From the NCBI GenBank assembly GCA_015501075.1, contig JADNYJ010000209.1, positions 1 through 63,105 on the forward strand: a DNA stretch of 63,105 nucleotides, read 5' to 3'. The notes below the pieces were generated by a model. That model searched no databases and was not told the DNA's origin. It saw nothing but the letters and a program-made list of their open reading frames with translations. The translations under genes and the position numbers were made by a program. Of this stretch, positions 47,106 to 58,346 are shown in pieces. Origin of the DNA: Gymnopilus junonius (Eukaryota > Basidiomycota > Agaricomycetes > Agaricales > Galerinaceae). The first letter of the stretch is position 1. Every line of letters begins with the position of its first letter.

Positions 47106-48468
47106 TCAACGCACCACGACCGACTGGAACGCCTTCATGATAGATTCCCTGATCAACTCATCCTCCATCAACGTCTCTAGCTCTTGCCAGGACCGCACAG
47201 CGGGCACATTTCCCCCCTTATCTTTATATTCCCCCAAGAGCTCATCGAAAAATCTCCCCGCACCACTCATATTCAAAACTCCCGCAATGGCAGCATGAAT
47301 GGCAATGTAGCTAGGATCTGGAAGATTCACAGGACGATTCCTCTTGTGCATAGAGGCTGGGAGGAAATCATTGCCGTGGTCCTGAAAAGAGATACGGTTA
47401 TCTCCAGGCTTGCGTAGTATACCTCCACTTTTGAAGATTTTCAGATCGTACACGTGTTCTTTCTAGATGCGTCATCGTCAACTCTATGAAGTGGATCGAG
47501 GCTTATGAATCTCACCTCTGTTGGCTTCAAGCACCAATAAAATCTATCAAACGCATCGTACGCATCGTATTGAAGGGTCATTCCATTCGATGCGTCATCA
47601 AGTTTGCCACGCAACTCCTCGAGTGTCTGAACCGGAAGGCAAGCAAAATTGACTAGTATATCAAACATTGTCATGGCAGACTGGAACTAGAAATATAATA
47701 AACAAAATCCTATTAGCGAGACATCATCCTCTGAATTGAAACCCGACTCACAGATCCCGAATCATGGTCGTTGTCAAATGCCCCAATTGCCCTAGGAAGT
47801 ATATGAGCACCAACCAAGCCAAGTCTGGGGATGCCTTCAGCTGGCTTAGGATGGGAGGAATCCTGAAACCCTGTGAGAACACACGCATATCCATCTCGTA
47901 TTATTACCTTGAAGTTGATATCAATATCAAATTAAGGCAATATTCGCTTCGAGAATCGAGAGGATTAAATCTACACACATTATCGGAGAACGAATTTTTG
48001 CTGGGCCGATGCCCGTGAGCCTTGGACGTTTTAACTACAGAAAATATCAAAATATCAGAGTTCATTCATCAAAAGACGACAGCACTGACAGATGAATAAA
48101 AGATGGGTGAGCCAAGTAGTACCGAGTGCCTCAAGCGCTCCCACCACATCTTCTTCCTCAGAACATGCTGAGATGGCAGACACCACGTAACGTTTCCCAC
48201 TCTCGCCTCCGCATTCTTCTGCACATGCCAGCATGGCCAGCATGATTTTATCGAGTCCCACAGATATCTCTTTGGAATCTTTTTTATATTTATAGGTACT
48301 GCGCGCGTCAGGCGTGAACTTTTCATTGATGATCTTCTCTGCGGCACCAACCAGTTCTCGGAGAGGGGTACAGCTGTTTCTGAGGGTATCAATACCTGGC
48401 TTGAGCCTTTTCTCGTAAAATTCGACGGCAGCTTCTGATGAACATGAAGTGAGAGTTAAAGAGCACAT
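47106..48468 (-). CDS. HNH nuclease-like protein, copy 1
   Basis: Member of a mushroom family with a PF13391-like HNH domain. It starts MCSLTLTSCSSEAAVEFYEK at 48468. A helical N-terminal part reads GIDTLRNSCTPLRELVGAAE and EECGGESGKRYVVSAISACS, then ALGTTWLTHLLFIC. The HNH core has GAHILPRAIGAFDNDHDSGS, keeping the first His, and NGMTLQYDAYDAFDRFYWCL, the 'N...L...HdaFD' block, here with Tyr in place of the usual second His. A last exon has TYDLKIFKSGGIL, PSYIAIHAAIAGVLNMSGAG, FFDELLGEYKDKGGN, ending FQSVVVR. About five exons. The enzyme activity is not shown, and the altered His is a reason for doubt. It faces a paralogue across 140 bases. Confidence 0.7.
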
Positions 48469-48608
48469 TCTTGCAGAGGCGGGGTGGTGGAGAGACAACA
48501 ATGATGCCAAGCCGACTTCAAGTTGACGAAAGATGCACTTGTTTGGTTCAGAAGTAAATGACAAGCATGACCTTTTATTATAGATCGGCAATTTAGAATT
48601 AGGCCACC
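48469..48608. promoter_or_regulatory. Shared divergent promoter of the HNH pair
   Basis: The 140 bases between the two start codons must drive both genes. The half next to copy 2 has ctttattatagatcggcaat, which reappears at 34150-34224. The two halves are not mirror images, so the pair arose by inverted duplication of the coding part with later drift, or a promoter was captured. Confidence 0.5.
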
Positions 48609-49982
48609 ATGACAACTTCGTCCAATATGAACTATCCGATGTCTACAGTCTCGACTCTTACTTCATGTTCTTCGGAAGCTTCGGTCGAACTTTACGAAGA
48701 AAGGCTCAAACCGGGTATTGATGCCCTCAAAAACAGCTGTACCCCTCTCCGAGAACTAGTTGGTGCCGCAGAGAAGATCATCCACGAAAAGTTCACGCCT
48801 GACGCGGGCAGTACCTATAAATATAAAAAAGACTCCAAAGAGATATCTGTGGGACTCGATAAAATCATCATCGCCATGCTTGCCTGTGTCGAAGAATGCG
48901 GAGGCGAGAGTGGGAAACGTTACGTGGCATGCGCCATCTCAGCATGTTCTGAGGGAGACGATGTGGTGGGAGCACTTGAGGCACTCGGTACAACATGGCT
49001 CACCCATCTTTTATTCATCTGTCAGTCCTGTTGGATTTTGATGAATGAAATCTGAAGTGTACTTGATATCTTCCGCAGTTAAAACATCCAAAGCTCACAG
49101 GAATCAGCTCAATAAAAAGTCATATACTAACATTGTGCGTAGATGCCCCCGGCAGCGACTATTGCTCTGTTGACATCCCTTTCAAGGTAAAAAAACGAGA
49201 TGGATATACATGTATTCTAACAGGTTCCAAGATCCTCCCACCCTAATCCAGCTCCAGGAACCAAACTTCGCCTGGTCAGTACTCACATACTCCTCAGGAA
49301 ATTGGTGAATTTGACAATGACCATGATTCGAAATCTGTGGGTCATCTTTCCATTCAAAGAATGATTTCTCGCTAACTAGACATTATTACGATATTTCCAG
49401 TTTAAATCCGCCATGATGACATTTGATATACTAGTGAATTTTACTGGCCTTGAGGTCCAGACACTTGAGGAGTTGCATGATATACTTGATGGGCTGTCAA
49501 TGGAATAACCCTTGAAAACAATGCACACAATGCATTCCTTAAATTTTATTGGTGCTTGAAGCAAACAGAGGTAAGGTTCATTACCCTCGATCCACTTCAT
49601 AGAGTTGACAATGCATCCAGATGGAGCATGTGTATGATCTGAAAATCTTCGAAGATGAAGGCATATTGCGCCAACCTGAAAATAACCGGGTCTCTTTTCA
49701 CGACCACAGCAGTGATTTCACCTCGGACTCGGACTCTACTCACAAGAGAAATCTCCCGGTAAATCTTCCAGATCCTCACCACATTGCCATTCATGCTACC
49801 ATAGCTGAAGTTTTGAATATGAGTGGTGCAGGGAGGTTTTTTGATGAGCTCTTGGAGGAATATAAAGATAAGGGGGAAATGTGCCTGCTGTGCGATCCTG
49901 GAAAGAGATGGAGACATTGATGGAAGAAAGACTGCTTCGTGAATCTATTATGAAGGCGTTCCAGTTGGTCGCAAAGTCTTAA
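48609..49982 (+). CDS. HNH nuclease-like protein, copy 2
   Basis: Head-to-head paralogue of copy 1, starting MTTSSNMNYPMSTVSTLTSC. The N-terminal part is almost the same (RLKPGIDALKNSCTPL, KRYVACAISACS, GALEALGTTWLTHLLFIC). Later exons read YAPGSDYCSVDIPFKVPR, LRLV plus THILLRKLVNF, the counterpart of the HILPR block, then VQTLEELHDILDGLS, NGITLENNAHNAFLKFYWCL with the His of the HNH block kept, VYDLKIFEDEGILRQ, and HIAIHATIAEVLNMSGAG. It ends GNVPAVRSWKEMETLMEE ... FQLVAKS after mending two single missing bases near 49499 and 49873. One more shift near 49290-49310 remains. It is either a live gene hit by assembly deletions or a young pseudogene. Confidence 0.6.
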
Positions 49983-50604
49983 ATTCCTGTACATAGTGTT
50001 TTTGATTCCTGCTCTTTTGACCATCTTCCACTCTTTAGTTTTTTTATCAAGCTGGGCTGAAGTTCAGGAGGCTGATGCTCCATGAGAAGCTGCCAAGTCT
50101 ATCTGTGAATTTCCGTGTATGGTAATTATAATCTGACATTACTGGGTTTCCAGAAAACCTTGAAAATCGCGCAATGTGAAACGACGTCATACGTCATTGT
50201 CTTTGTGCAGAGAAATCGCCAAATAAGGCGAAAATTCGAGCATTCTGCACTTCCCCATAGTTCCCGCTCTTCCTGACATTCTGAGGTACCACAAATCTGT
50301 AGAATTACTCATAGCACATGCCAATGGGTGTCCTAGTACCAAGCTCAGCATATATGCACTTCACGTCACCTGCAGGAAGAATAAGTGGCCCAAGCGTCCG
50401 CATCGGAGAACACACGCTGGACAATGTTCACTTGAAAATGGTATTATGAGAGATCATTGAGTCCTCGACAGCATTCTAGTGTAAACATGGGCAGAAGCTG
50501 TGAGGAAGGCAACTTAGGGAGTCAAGAGCAGAAGTATAGAAAAATTTCCTATTTTAGATAAAATTCGGCCGGTTACTCATGTTGGTGAGGGATTGCGATT
50601 CTGA

Positions 50605-51244
50605 TTCACTGCTGGCAACAGGTTATTTAAGTTGACCAAAAATGATTAAATAAATAAATTAAACATGTTTATGTTCTTGGTCTGCTTTTCCGTCACATAA
50701 AATCTATTTTCAACTCAACAATTGCTGGTACAGAAATTCTTTGTCAAACACTTCATTTTTAGCATATTTATAGGCCTGTTAAATGCAATACTTGTGCTAA
50801 ATTTTTTTGATCAAAAATGGTGACAGAAAGGTAGAGTTTATTGTTTTATTGTTCTCATTGTCAATTGTAGTATTTAAGACAAGTTTTGGTCCCTTTAAAT
50901 AAGTTAAAATATTTTCAATTCAGTTTGGGTGCGAACATTGTTCTTTTTGTTTATCCAACAACAAAAATTCTTGCTAAATTTATCATTTACAAGACAACAA
51001 AGGAAATTGTGAATGTGAAATTTAACAAAAGCTTTTGTCTATACAAAAACACGATGTAAACTTTAGATTCTGTGGGGCTAAGAACTTTATAATACAGGTA
51101 GGATCTGTATTATATTTTTTCAGAATTAAAATATATCATTTTTAATAGATTCAAGAACTCAAAAAATGGTCAAAAACATGTAAACATGTTTAATTTATTT
51201 TTTTAATCATTTTTAGTCTACTTAAATAACCTGTTGCCAGCAGT
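50605..51244. mobile_element. AT-rich MITE with ACTGCTGGCAACAGG ends
   Basis: Inverted ends of about 75 bases begin (T)TCACTGCTGGCAACAGG at 50605 and end CCTGTTGCCAGCAGT at 51244; both go on with TTATTTAAGT and, further in, AACATG and AATTTATT words. An 8-base duplication GATTCTGA flanks it (50597-50604 and 51245-51252). The size (about 640 bases) and 8-base duplication suit a non-autonomous hAT-like element. The interior is AT-rich and non-coding. Confidence 0.75.
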
Positions 51245-52127
51245 GATTCTGAGTAGTGTTGCCATGGCACAACTCAGCTCGGTTTAACTCCACTTCGGTG
51301 ACTCTGAGAACCGATGGCCAAATGGAGCCAAGCCAAGCCAGAGATGACGCAACTCGCTTTATGCAGTTTCGACTTGCTCACAGTTAAGTCATGACTTGTG
51401 GCCCAATTTGGTAATAAGGGCCTTCACAAAATTCCAGTCTCTTATTCTGAAAGAAAGGCAGTGTCAACAGGGAGAATTATGCACTTTTATGAAAGATAGA
51501 CATCTCCTGAATGTAAATGCCCTTTCAGAAATGCTTACAGGACACCATCCGATGGAAAGAACATATATAATGCATGATTTATGGACATATGTATGATAAC
51601 ACTATGGACTGAAAAAAAGGCTTGTCGTACTGGTTGCCACTTCCTCAGGAAGCTGCTCCAACTGAAAAATCTCTTCGTCTTTCTTCAAACCTACTGAAAA
51701 ATCAAGAATGTGACAATTTCATAAAGTAAATTTGAGCATCTGCAAAGCCTCCATCAAATCATATCCCATGCGATTGCAGTGCATGGTGATGGTCTCTTTC
51801 ACAGATGAAAAGACATGTTCACATGGAACCGCAGATCCCTGGATTGGGAGGTAGTCAAGTGCAGCCAAGAAAAGGGTGGGGAAGCGGTGTTGGTTTGCCT
51901 AAGAAGAAAAGTCAGCATAGACTTTAAGCAAGCAATTGAGATCAACATACCTGCCAATATGTGAGACTCGACACAGCACCTTGACTATCAAGTAGGTACG
52001 CCTCAACTTTGTCCTCAAGTCTGTGGGTTGTAGAACCAGATTCCCCGCAGGCCGTAGCAGAGTTGGTGTACATGTAAAGGCGGCTGGCCCACTTCTGCAG
52101 CTCTTGCTGTTGAGTTTGTGCCAGTGT

Positions 52128-52300
52128 TTGGTTTTGCTGTTGAGGAAGCTGGGCTTGCCAGCGAGGTGTTTGAGGCTGTTGGTGAGGTGTCTGAGGCTGT
52201 TGGCATGGTGTCTGAGGCTGTTGACGAGGAGTGCGCAAACTTTGATTAGCTGTCTGCTGCCCTCGATGAGGTGTTTGTGGTGGTTGACTTTGTGTCCAGC
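52128..52300. repeat. Minisatellite in the hAT transposase (QQPQTP repeat)
   Basis: Several tandem copies of a 24-27 base unit containing gtctgaggctgttggc encode QQPQTPxQ repeats on the minus strand, between the catalytic core and the dimer domain of the transposase. Confidence 0.75.
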
Positions 52301-52556
52301 CTTGCTGACGGACATAATATGGATGCAACTGAAATGATAAATTAACTTAGAACGACAGAGTAGTGAAGAAAAAAGATAAGCATACCTCACGAATAAATAG
52401 TTCGCGAGCTGAATGTGCATCCTGCGGCACATTCTTGTAGTGCCATCTAAGTTTGACATTTGGGTTGAGTACTATACATTTCAAATGAAAACATTAAAAT
52501 AAGCAAGGAAATAATGACATCATATGCATTGCTATGGTATATGTTGGATTTGGGGC

Positions 52557-52793
52557 TACTGTACTAAATCGCTCAATTCAACACCCTCTCGGACGTGTGA
52601 CCAGTCAAACCATATTTTGGTTTCGACACATTGCCTTTTTAGGCGATTTTTGATGGATTTGTAAGCAAATTTAACCCCGGCACAACGTGCCGGGGGAGAA
52701 ATTTTGAGTTTGTCGGTGGACAACCTTGAAATTTCGACAATTTTGAGGGGCTTGTGACCTGTGACCTGTCGAATTGAATGATTTAGTACAGTA
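52557..52793. mobile_element. TA-flanked MITE inside the hAT transposase
   Basis: Ends TACTGTACTAAATC (52557) and GATTTAGTACAGTA (to 52793) are inverted, and the match goes on for about 24 bases (CAATTC(G/A)ACA). TA lies at each tip as the likely target duplication, giving an inner element of 233 bases. A GC-rich hairpin CCCCGGCACAACGTGCCGGG lies at its centre (about 52676-52694). No coding sequence. On the minus strand, dropping the element and one TA joins YYDQI with APNPTYTIAM, as expected for hAT transposases just before VLNPNVKL. Confidence 0.85.
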
Positions 52794-55700
52794 TCTGATC
52801 ATAGTACTTCTGTAGTTTGATAATGCCAGCTTCAACGATATCTTCAGTTTTGGGATATTCATCCTGATATTCTTTCCAAACTTGGATAATCGCATTGAAG
52901 TGGCTGATAGTATCACACAAGGTCAGGGTCTTTTCGGATGATAATGCCTGCTGGAACTCATGGGGGATCTAGTCTAGTCATGAGATTGGATCAAAGCAAA
53001 CAAGGGAAGTGATGTACTGATAATATATCTAAAAACGCCTCGAGCACATCCCAATCGTCATCATTTAATTCATATTGGCAGAGTTCACTGAAGTCATCTT
53101 GTTTGAGAAATCGAAGAATTACCTGAAGTAATGTCAGCAGTCAGCAGCAGCATCGATGGAGGGAAACTTACTGGTTTGCACTTGATAGCACATTCAATCA
53201 TTAGAAATGTTGATGACCACCAAACCTCCATATCATGCAGCAGCTGCAGGTCATGGAGAAATTGTTCCTTTGCAAGCTTTGAGAAAGCTTCACAATGTAA
53301 AGAAGAAGCACGAATCTGCAAGAGAAACCAGTGAACAAATTTCTGGATTCAAATCAATGAAGATGTACTGTGCGAATTAGGATCTAGAGGTGTCCGATTG
53401 GGTCATCTGGAAGGTCATCCATAAATGTTCCCATTGTACTGTTGTTCAGAATGTGAGTAGCAATCACAGTTATAACAGCTTGACAAGCTAGGTTCATGAT
53501 GTGAGGGAAACAGCTGAATGACTATTAGCATGAGAATGAAATTAAAGATAGAGCCATACTGTATATGCCGTGCCTGCCTGTCAAATGGAATTCCCCTTGA
53601 CTTCAGTTCCCACTCAAGATTTTCCATCATTGTGTCATTGTTGAAGGCATTGTCAACCATTATCCAGCCAATTTGTTGGAAATAAGGTTAGGCGGTAAGG
53701 TAAGCAGAGACAACAACACCTTACTTTCGAAGCAATTCCTAGTCTCTGCAAAATATCAAAGAATGCATTTGCGAGATGTATGCCTGTGTGACGGCCTTCC
53801 AGGTGATGAAAGGCCAGAAGCTCTGAGCATAACTTAAGTACATAAAGTGGTCCATCAGCTGTATGTACCATCTTCACCTCGATCCAATGACCAGTGACAC
53901 CCAAGAAAGGTGCAAGGTTTGGGTCACTCCATGCATCTGCTGTAAACGAGATCTTTCCCAGAGCATTCTGGTCAAGCTTTGTCAGATATTTCAAGTAGGT
54001 AGTATATAAAACTTACCTCCAAATCGACTTGAAGAGAAGCAATATGATCTTCCCATGTCTTCATGATATGCTCACGAAGAGCTGTCCAATGCAGGATGTC
54101 AGCATCTCTGAGATTCTCACACAGCATCAAGAAAAGTGCACATAACTTGGGTGACTCAATGATGTTTATGCTCTAAAACTTCAGTGAGAAGATTGCCATA
54201 GCTGCCATGAAAATAAGCATACCACATCTTCAGAAGCAATGATATCGATGAGGGCATCAAGAAATGCTTCTTTCGAGAATGTCTGATGGAGCTCTTCTGG
54301 ATCCTGGTTGGTGGGTACTCCATGTCCTTGGCATTTTCTGTACTCTTGTACAAATGATTGCGCTCCCTTGGCCATTATGTCGATGCCAAGCTTGTCACAC
54401 CCAGCAACCCATTTGTCCAGATGGCAATCACACAAATGGCCGCGAAGGGTGGTAGTACTAGATTTCTTGCTATATCGAGTGCGGGGGTAGTTTCTATCGA
54501 TAGAATGCTTTTGCCTGTAAAAGAACAATGGTCAGGGGAAATATATGAATCAAATGAAAGGGTAACTCACTTGCAAAAAAGGCAGACACTTAAGTCATCT
54601 TCCAAAGAAAAGAATGTTCGAACATCATTTGCCTTCTTCTTTAAGGGACATTTTTTATTTTGAATCTGGTGATGCAGGCTGTGATGACCAGCTCATGGCT
54701 CATTGTGATTGTGGATAGAGGGAGATAGATCATGGTGGCGAGGATGAGAGCCTGGAGACCTATCCGAATCACTGTCACTCATACTGCTCGGAGTTGGAAA
54801 GGTCTCCACGCTGACCGAAGAAGGACAGTTGAGGGGTGTTTGAGGGCCTGAGACAGGTGGAACAGTGGCTGCTCCCTGCACATTGCCTGAGGTATAGACA
54901 TTAAAAAATATATAAGATGCACAGAAGAGAAATGGGGACTCTCACCATTTCACTGCAGAGAAATGCTAGGACTAGCATCCCCCGAGGTACCAACAGCAAA
55001 GGTAATGTGGTTTGACTGGGTGGCTGGTGGGGTGGTAGGATCATTTGTATCCAAAGGTGGAGGTGTCATGGGTGCGGGAGCTGCAGCCTGAGCAGCAGGA
55101 GCATTAGTTACTAGAAAAAAAGATGAATGAGACAGGTAAGTGTGATAAATTTAAAGTCAACCTTATGTTCAACCCAGAATGTGGTTTCCAAGCTCCCATT
55201 GGGTAGCTTTTTTGACTTTGAGTTGCCTGCACGTTTTTTTCCTGGAGCCATGAATTGGCGATCTGAGAGAAGAATGAAAGCATGAAGTTTCTGGGAGTTA
55301 AAAAAAGCAATAGTCAGTCTTTTATACCATGAACAAAGGTGAAGCGCATTTATACCTCATCATTGAGCACTTGCAGGGTCAACGGCGATGTTGATGTTCA
55401 GTCTCTTATGATGACAATAAAATGGAGGGGCACAAAGAATGGGCCAATTAAGAGGTGTGCATGCAATAAAAATTTGAATACAGTGCACCATAATGTGACG
55501 GTAATGCACCAAACCCCTGACCTCCCACCAGCCAACATGATATCTTCAGGGGTGTTTTCTTGAGCCTCCTTATGATAAACACAATTTATGACCTGCATGC
55601 TCACTGTGGAATGTCAAGTTTGCACAAATGTGACCGGATTTGCTGCAGGGCTAACCAGATGGATATCGACTCGATGGAGAAAATGTAGCATGGAGATCAA

Positions 55701-56035
55701 GATCTGAAAATAAAGGGGGTGCAGAGGTTGGAAAGGAGGCATATATCTATTTTACTGAAGGTTTTCATAGAGAATGACAAGGATGTAGTGTATTTTGTCT
55801 GAAAGGAGGGCAAGGGCATACAGGAAAAAGGAAAAGAGGTGAAGATGAAGATGAGAACTGATGAAAGCTGATAAGGACCTGGATGCTTCCTAATCAGTTA
55901 CAGAGTTGTGGCTCTAACCGGCTGGAAGTCACTGCAAGTTGCTCTCACCTGACTTGGAAACCAGCCCAAGCAGGCAAGTCAACCTATGACTTTGGTTCAA
56001 CTCTGGACAGCTCCGCTCTCATGGTTGAGGACATT

Positions 56036-56757
56036 CCTATTTCGAGAGTCCGCCCCTCCGCACAGTCTGCACATCTGCACATCCGCACTTGGTTGCTTAC
56101 ACAACAATCATGCCTGCTGCACCATACTCATAATTTCATTGCTCTCAGAGTCTCTCATCCTCCCTATTTACTATCCAAGACAGCTTTAATATGTAAATGG
56201 TGTATATGTATTATAATTTATCTGTTCCTATAAGTTGGAAATCAAAATAAAAACTGAAGTGTGAATGTTAATGGCACGCAGCGTGCACATTTGAGAAAAA
56301 AAAGGGTTTTATACCGATAATTTCAAGGTGATACATGTATTACCATGAGCAATGGGGCAGAAAAATTTGCATTGAATGCCTCTTGTTCTGCCATCCCACC
56401 CTGACACTCCATACAGATGCATCTCTGGAGGCCGTTGAGTGCAGTTCTGCTCACTAAGTTGCAACCTGAGATCAACATTGACAAACCGTCACAAGCCTTT
56501 CAAAAACTATTGCTTAATTACTATATTTTTAATATATTTATATGATACCAGCACCTGCCAAAAAACCATAAAGGCAGGCAAAAGATATCCACAAAATCTC
56601 TTGTATTTTGCAGTCAAAATGCAGGCGACGCGTCGAGGACAGGGTGACGTGCTAATCACGAGAGGTAACAGCCATGATCATCACATCTGCTTTGGTATAT
56701 TTGTCAGCCCTGTGCAGATGTGCAGACGGGCGGAGGGGCAGACTCTCGAAATTCGGA
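56036..56757. repeat. Inverted copy of the hAT right terminus
   Basis: TTTCGAGAGTCCGCCCCTCC at 56038 and its near-perfect inverse at 56735-56757 are followed inward by TCTGCACATCTGCAC. The outer parts also match weakly (GGTTCAACT against GGTTCGACT). This may be a smaller non-autonomous relative inserted near the end of the larger hAT element, or a terminal duplication. Confidence 0.6.
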
Positions 56758-57619
56758 ACTTTCTGTCATGGTTAGTCTGCACAAGTCGAACCGCGGCAAC
56801 ACTAATTCTGAGTTCGAAAACACGTGATTGGAAGTGCACGGATCGGGTTCGAGTCTCCCAATGGCCACCTTCAACACCATCGCATTTGGCACCCAAATAT
56901 TGGCCACAGGCTCATTTTGCACCATGTAATTTATATTTATATAAAATTATAGGTAGTGTAGTCATACAGAGTGTATTTCAATGAAATAAATGGAATTTTA
57001 AAGTTATTTAGCTCTACAACCACTGAGACACAAGAGTAGACATCTCTCAGCAGCAGCTCTTTGAGAATTTCTTCTATAATATTTCTCAAGAGCCCTACTC
57101 TACATTTAGTACTGCCTGGTAAACAGATTCAGGACATAAAGTTGCATATGAAGCAAGATTTTGACGAGTAATTAAGTTGTTGCTGCTATGCTCACCTACG
57201 TAAATCAAGGGCCTAGGGGAAGTTCCGCAAGTGATAAGATGCCATTCCTAAGAAATCTAGGTGAGTATCTGTATCTAGGTGAGTATCTGGCATCCAATGA
57301 GAAAATTTTGAGAAAAAGGGTCATATTTTATCTCATCTATGCAAGTATCAGATCAGTGAGAAATATCTCACAGGTATTGTGCATCAAACCATTGCACAGC
57401 ACTCTGACAGGCCATTTGAACCAGCACACAACAAGTTTTGAGGAATATTAGAGAGGTTGAATTCCCCTCTTTCTTTTCTCTCTCTCCTTCTTTTCTTTTT
57501 TTTTTCTTTTTATTTTTGCCTTACAAACACTGCTATCCGGCCTAAAATTCAGGCAAAGAAGAAAGTTGTGACAATGTCATGTTTTGACGTGATTCTCAAG
57601 GTTTTCTGGAAACCCAGTA

Positions 57620-58346
57620 ATTAAGAGTCTTCTCATGTTATGTCTCAGTTACTTATACCCGCAGTCCAATCCTTTTTAGACAGGAGATTGACAGGTCACT
57701 TTTTCGGGAAGTGGCTACTGAACTGCTTACTTGGTGTTAAATTCATTTACACTTTCAACAAGTAACAGGGACAGCTTCGAGATGTACATGCGCTCCTTCA
57801 TTTTCATCCAGGCTGAATTCAAGTGAATGGAGTAAAGTTCACGTCGACAATACAATCAAGGTGTCTGTGGGAAGCCTTTATCTGATTAGGACCGAGAAAC
57901 GCCTTTCGTATCAACTTCAACTTCTCTTCTCTCTTCCAAGTTGATGTCAACTCATTCAGCTGTTTCCATCGCTAGAGGAGCTATGGCTTTGCGACTGGAC
58001 ACAGTCTGCATTACTATGGAGATGAGCATTAGACAAGGTGATGATGTAGGAAAGCATGTCGCTTCCTAACCTATCCGCATTCCTGAGTGCGGTAAATAAT
58101 CCTGATGTCTCAATCGATATATGTATGAAGCGGGAACAAAGACGAAGAACTCCAACGCTCATCTCGCCCATGAAAATCCGGGTCTCATGAGCATGTTACA
58201 AGGGGTATGCAAAAAATTTTCCCATGACATGACCTTCTTTTTTTCACTTAAGGGCTCTCGGACCACCCCCCCCCTCCCCCGACCATTAAATTTCGATTAA
58301 ATATGATTAAATTGTATAATTTTATTGAAGTAGGAACACCCAGAAT
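57620..58346. other. Intergenic, with an orphan F-box promoter at 57858-57889
   Basis: No gene is supported. At 57858-57889, in the inverse sense, lies caaggtgtctgtgggaagcc then tttatctgattag, the F-box family promoter module. The similarity to the other orphan copy (35640-35700) extends over about 60 bases. A run of C (58264-58273) precedes AT-rich sequence up to the end of the next gene. Confidence 0.5.

Larger units (their letters stand above)
51719..55251 (-). pseudogene. hAT transposase with BED finger, disrupted by a MITE
   Basis: It starts MAPGKKRAGNSKSKKLPNGS at 55251, with a Pro/Ala-rich lead, then a BED-type zinc finger: CLFCK, an intron, and TLRGHLCDCHLDKWVAGC. The RNase-H-like core has FTADAWSDPNLAPFLGVTG with the first Asp, VDNAFNNDTMMENLEWEL with the second, CFPHIMNLACQAV, and WWSSTFLMIECAIK. 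The C-terminal dimer domain reads VEAYLLDSQGAV, FPTLFLAALDYLPIQGSAVP, HVFSSVKET and LMEALQMLKFTL with a stop at 51719. A Gln/Pro/Thr repeat (52128-52300) precedes it. A 237-base MITE at 52557-52793 sits in what was coding sequence. The stop-containing patch near 53385 may be a second lesion. The element is probably no longer able to make transposase. Confidence 0.85.
51254..56804. mobile_element. hAT transposon with perfect 8-base target duplication
   Basis: The left end TAGTGTTGCCATGG (51254) and the right end CCGCGGCAACACTA (up to 56804) form short inverted repeats beginning TAGTGTTGCC, typical of fungal hAT elements. The flanks 51246-51253 and 56805-56812 are both ATTCTGAG, an exact 8-base duplication. 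The element is 5551 bases and carries a hAT transposase gene on the minus strand. About 1.5 kb between the transposase start and the right end holds an internal inverted copy of the right terminus (56036-56085 against 56709-56757). Confidence 0.9.
50140..57619. mobile_element. Outer DNA transposon with CTGGGTTTCCAG ends, split by inner insertions
   Basis: The left end reads TACTGGGTTTCCAGAAAACC (50140) and the right end is its inverse (57600-57619). The match goes on for about 32 bases with few differences (TTGAAAATC against TTGAGAATC). The flanks are TA on both sides (attaCTGGG...CCCAGtaat), so a TA target duplication is likely. Taking away the two elements inside (50605-51244 and 51254-56804) leaves about 1.3 kb without clear coding sequence. 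It is thus a non-autonomous element that was later hit at least twice. A small duplicated word (tctaggtgagtatctgta) lies at about 57255-57290. Confidence 0.65.

Noticed and set aside
57255..57290. Tandem tctaggtgagtatctgta repeat as a riboswitch or origin
   Set aside because: Only two copies of an 18-base word in non-coding transposon sequence; too little to support a function.
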